Below are positions 14,110 to 14,507 of a stretch of DNA of 14,507 bases, piece by piece. This DNA comes from JAKVCB01 sp963578605 (GTDB taxonomy: Bacteria > Planctomycetota > Planctomycetia > Pirellulales > Lacipirellulaceae): assembly GCA_963578605.1 (NCBI GenBank), contig CAUZEA010000129.1:1-14507 (forward strand), written 5' to 3'. The notes under the pieces were generated by a model that saw only the letters and a list, made by a program, of their open reading frames with translations, was not told where the DNA came from and did not search any database. The position numbers and the translations under genes are program-made. Positions within the stretch are counted from its first letter, which is position 1. Each line of letters begins with the position of its first letter.

Positions 14110-14507
14110 ATGAACACCAGGTCTACTGCCAAACGCCCCGGGGCGGCTCCCGGGGACAACCACGTCGATTTTGGCGCCTATATATATAAGTATCCCAACC
14201 CAACCGCCACAACGGGCCTCGTGGTGCTTTCGCTGACGGCAATCCTGTTATTTACCGCAAGCCCACTACCTGCTGCCGATGGTGACTCGGACGACACACC
14301 CCGGTTCTATGACCCGGTCCAGCGGGACATCGAAGGCTGGACCGTTGCCATCGATCCGGATCTGCTGCAGGACGATCGCACCGAATTCGCCGATGAGGCG
14401 ATTAAGGCGCTGGCCAATCATTTGCAGCGCATCGGGTATATCGTTCCGGAAAAACAGCTGGCCCAACTCCGGCAAGTGCGGCTCTGGCTGGAGCTGGATA
14501 ACCCGGT
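14110..14507 (+). CDS. Secreted planctomycete protein of unknown function, 5' part only
   Basis: An open frame starts at ATG 14110, with AAGGA eleven bases upstream, and runs off the right edge after about 132 codons. The first 36 residues are polar and basic. A hydrophobic segment GLVVLSLTAILLFTA (36-50) follows, ending in PLPAADG, which looks like a signal peptidase site near residue 56. The exported part begins DIEGWTVAIDPDLL (73-86), then a predicted helix FADEAIKALANHLQRI (93-108), then LAQLRQVRLWLELDNP (117-132). This arrangement recalls a secreted planctomycete family in which the following part carries a metallopeptidase-like HExxH-type site, but that part lies outside the window, so the function stays open. 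The 36-residue extension before the signal segment is unusually long, so an internal start is possible, but I see no other ATG. Confidence 0.75.
   Translation, partial: MNTRSTAKRPGAAPGDNHVDFGAYIYKYPNPTATTGLVVLSLTAILLFTASPLPAADGDSDDTPRFYDPVQRDIEGWTVAIDPDLLQDDRTEFADEAIKALANHLQRIGYIVPEKQLAQLRQVRLWLELDNP

Overview
The window looks like chromosomal DNA of a planctomycete (Planctomycetota, probably a Pirellula-like lineage). Three things suggest this: a DUF1559 protein with a prepilin-type N-terminus at 10132-11031, a divergent paralog of formaldehyde-activating enzyme (Fae) at 5030-5578, and many gene remnants and dispersed non-coding repeats between the genes. This assignment is inferred from protein families and was not tested by a search.

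Left half (1-7620, minus strand). Reading in the direction of transcription (right to left): a class I fumarate hydratase, an intrinsic terminator, a Fae paralog with its own leader, a stand-alone IorA-like thiamine-diphosphate protein without the ferredoxin domain, a GuaD-like deaminase, an MFS transporter, the C-terminal tail of a lost glycosidase-like protein, and a frameshifted D-2-hydroxyacid dehydrogenase that leaves the window. The fumarase is visibly more AT-rich than its neighbours. It is bracketed by two direct copies of the same roughly 120-bp segment: the Fae leader, and a second Fae leader that still has a start codon and seven matching codons before it decays. The most interesting signal is in these leaders. 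Both carry a hairpin whose 3' arm contains the Shine-Dalgarno sequence, and the arms differ between copies by a compensatory T:A to G:C change.

Centre (7700-11031, plus strand). This part holds a DapA/NAL-superfamily protein in which the Schiff-base lysine and catalytic tyrosine appear replaced, a secreted calcineurin-like phosphoesterase, and the DUF1559 prepilin-like protein. They are separately spaced genes and not a tight operon.

Right part (11266-14507). Two glycosyltransferases (GT2 then GT4, minus strand) probably form a short polysaccharide operon. A gene-poor 620-bp stretch with repeats follows, then the start of a secreted planctomycete protein that runs off the right end.

Taken together, the left half suggests an organic-acid and one-carbon theme (2-hydroxyacid dehydrogenase, 2-oxoacid-type TPP protein, fumarase, Fae paralog, MFS carrier). 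Three members deviate at key residues or domains, so the true chemistry may differ from what the family names suggest. No rRNA, tRNA, CRISPR array or intact transposase was seen.
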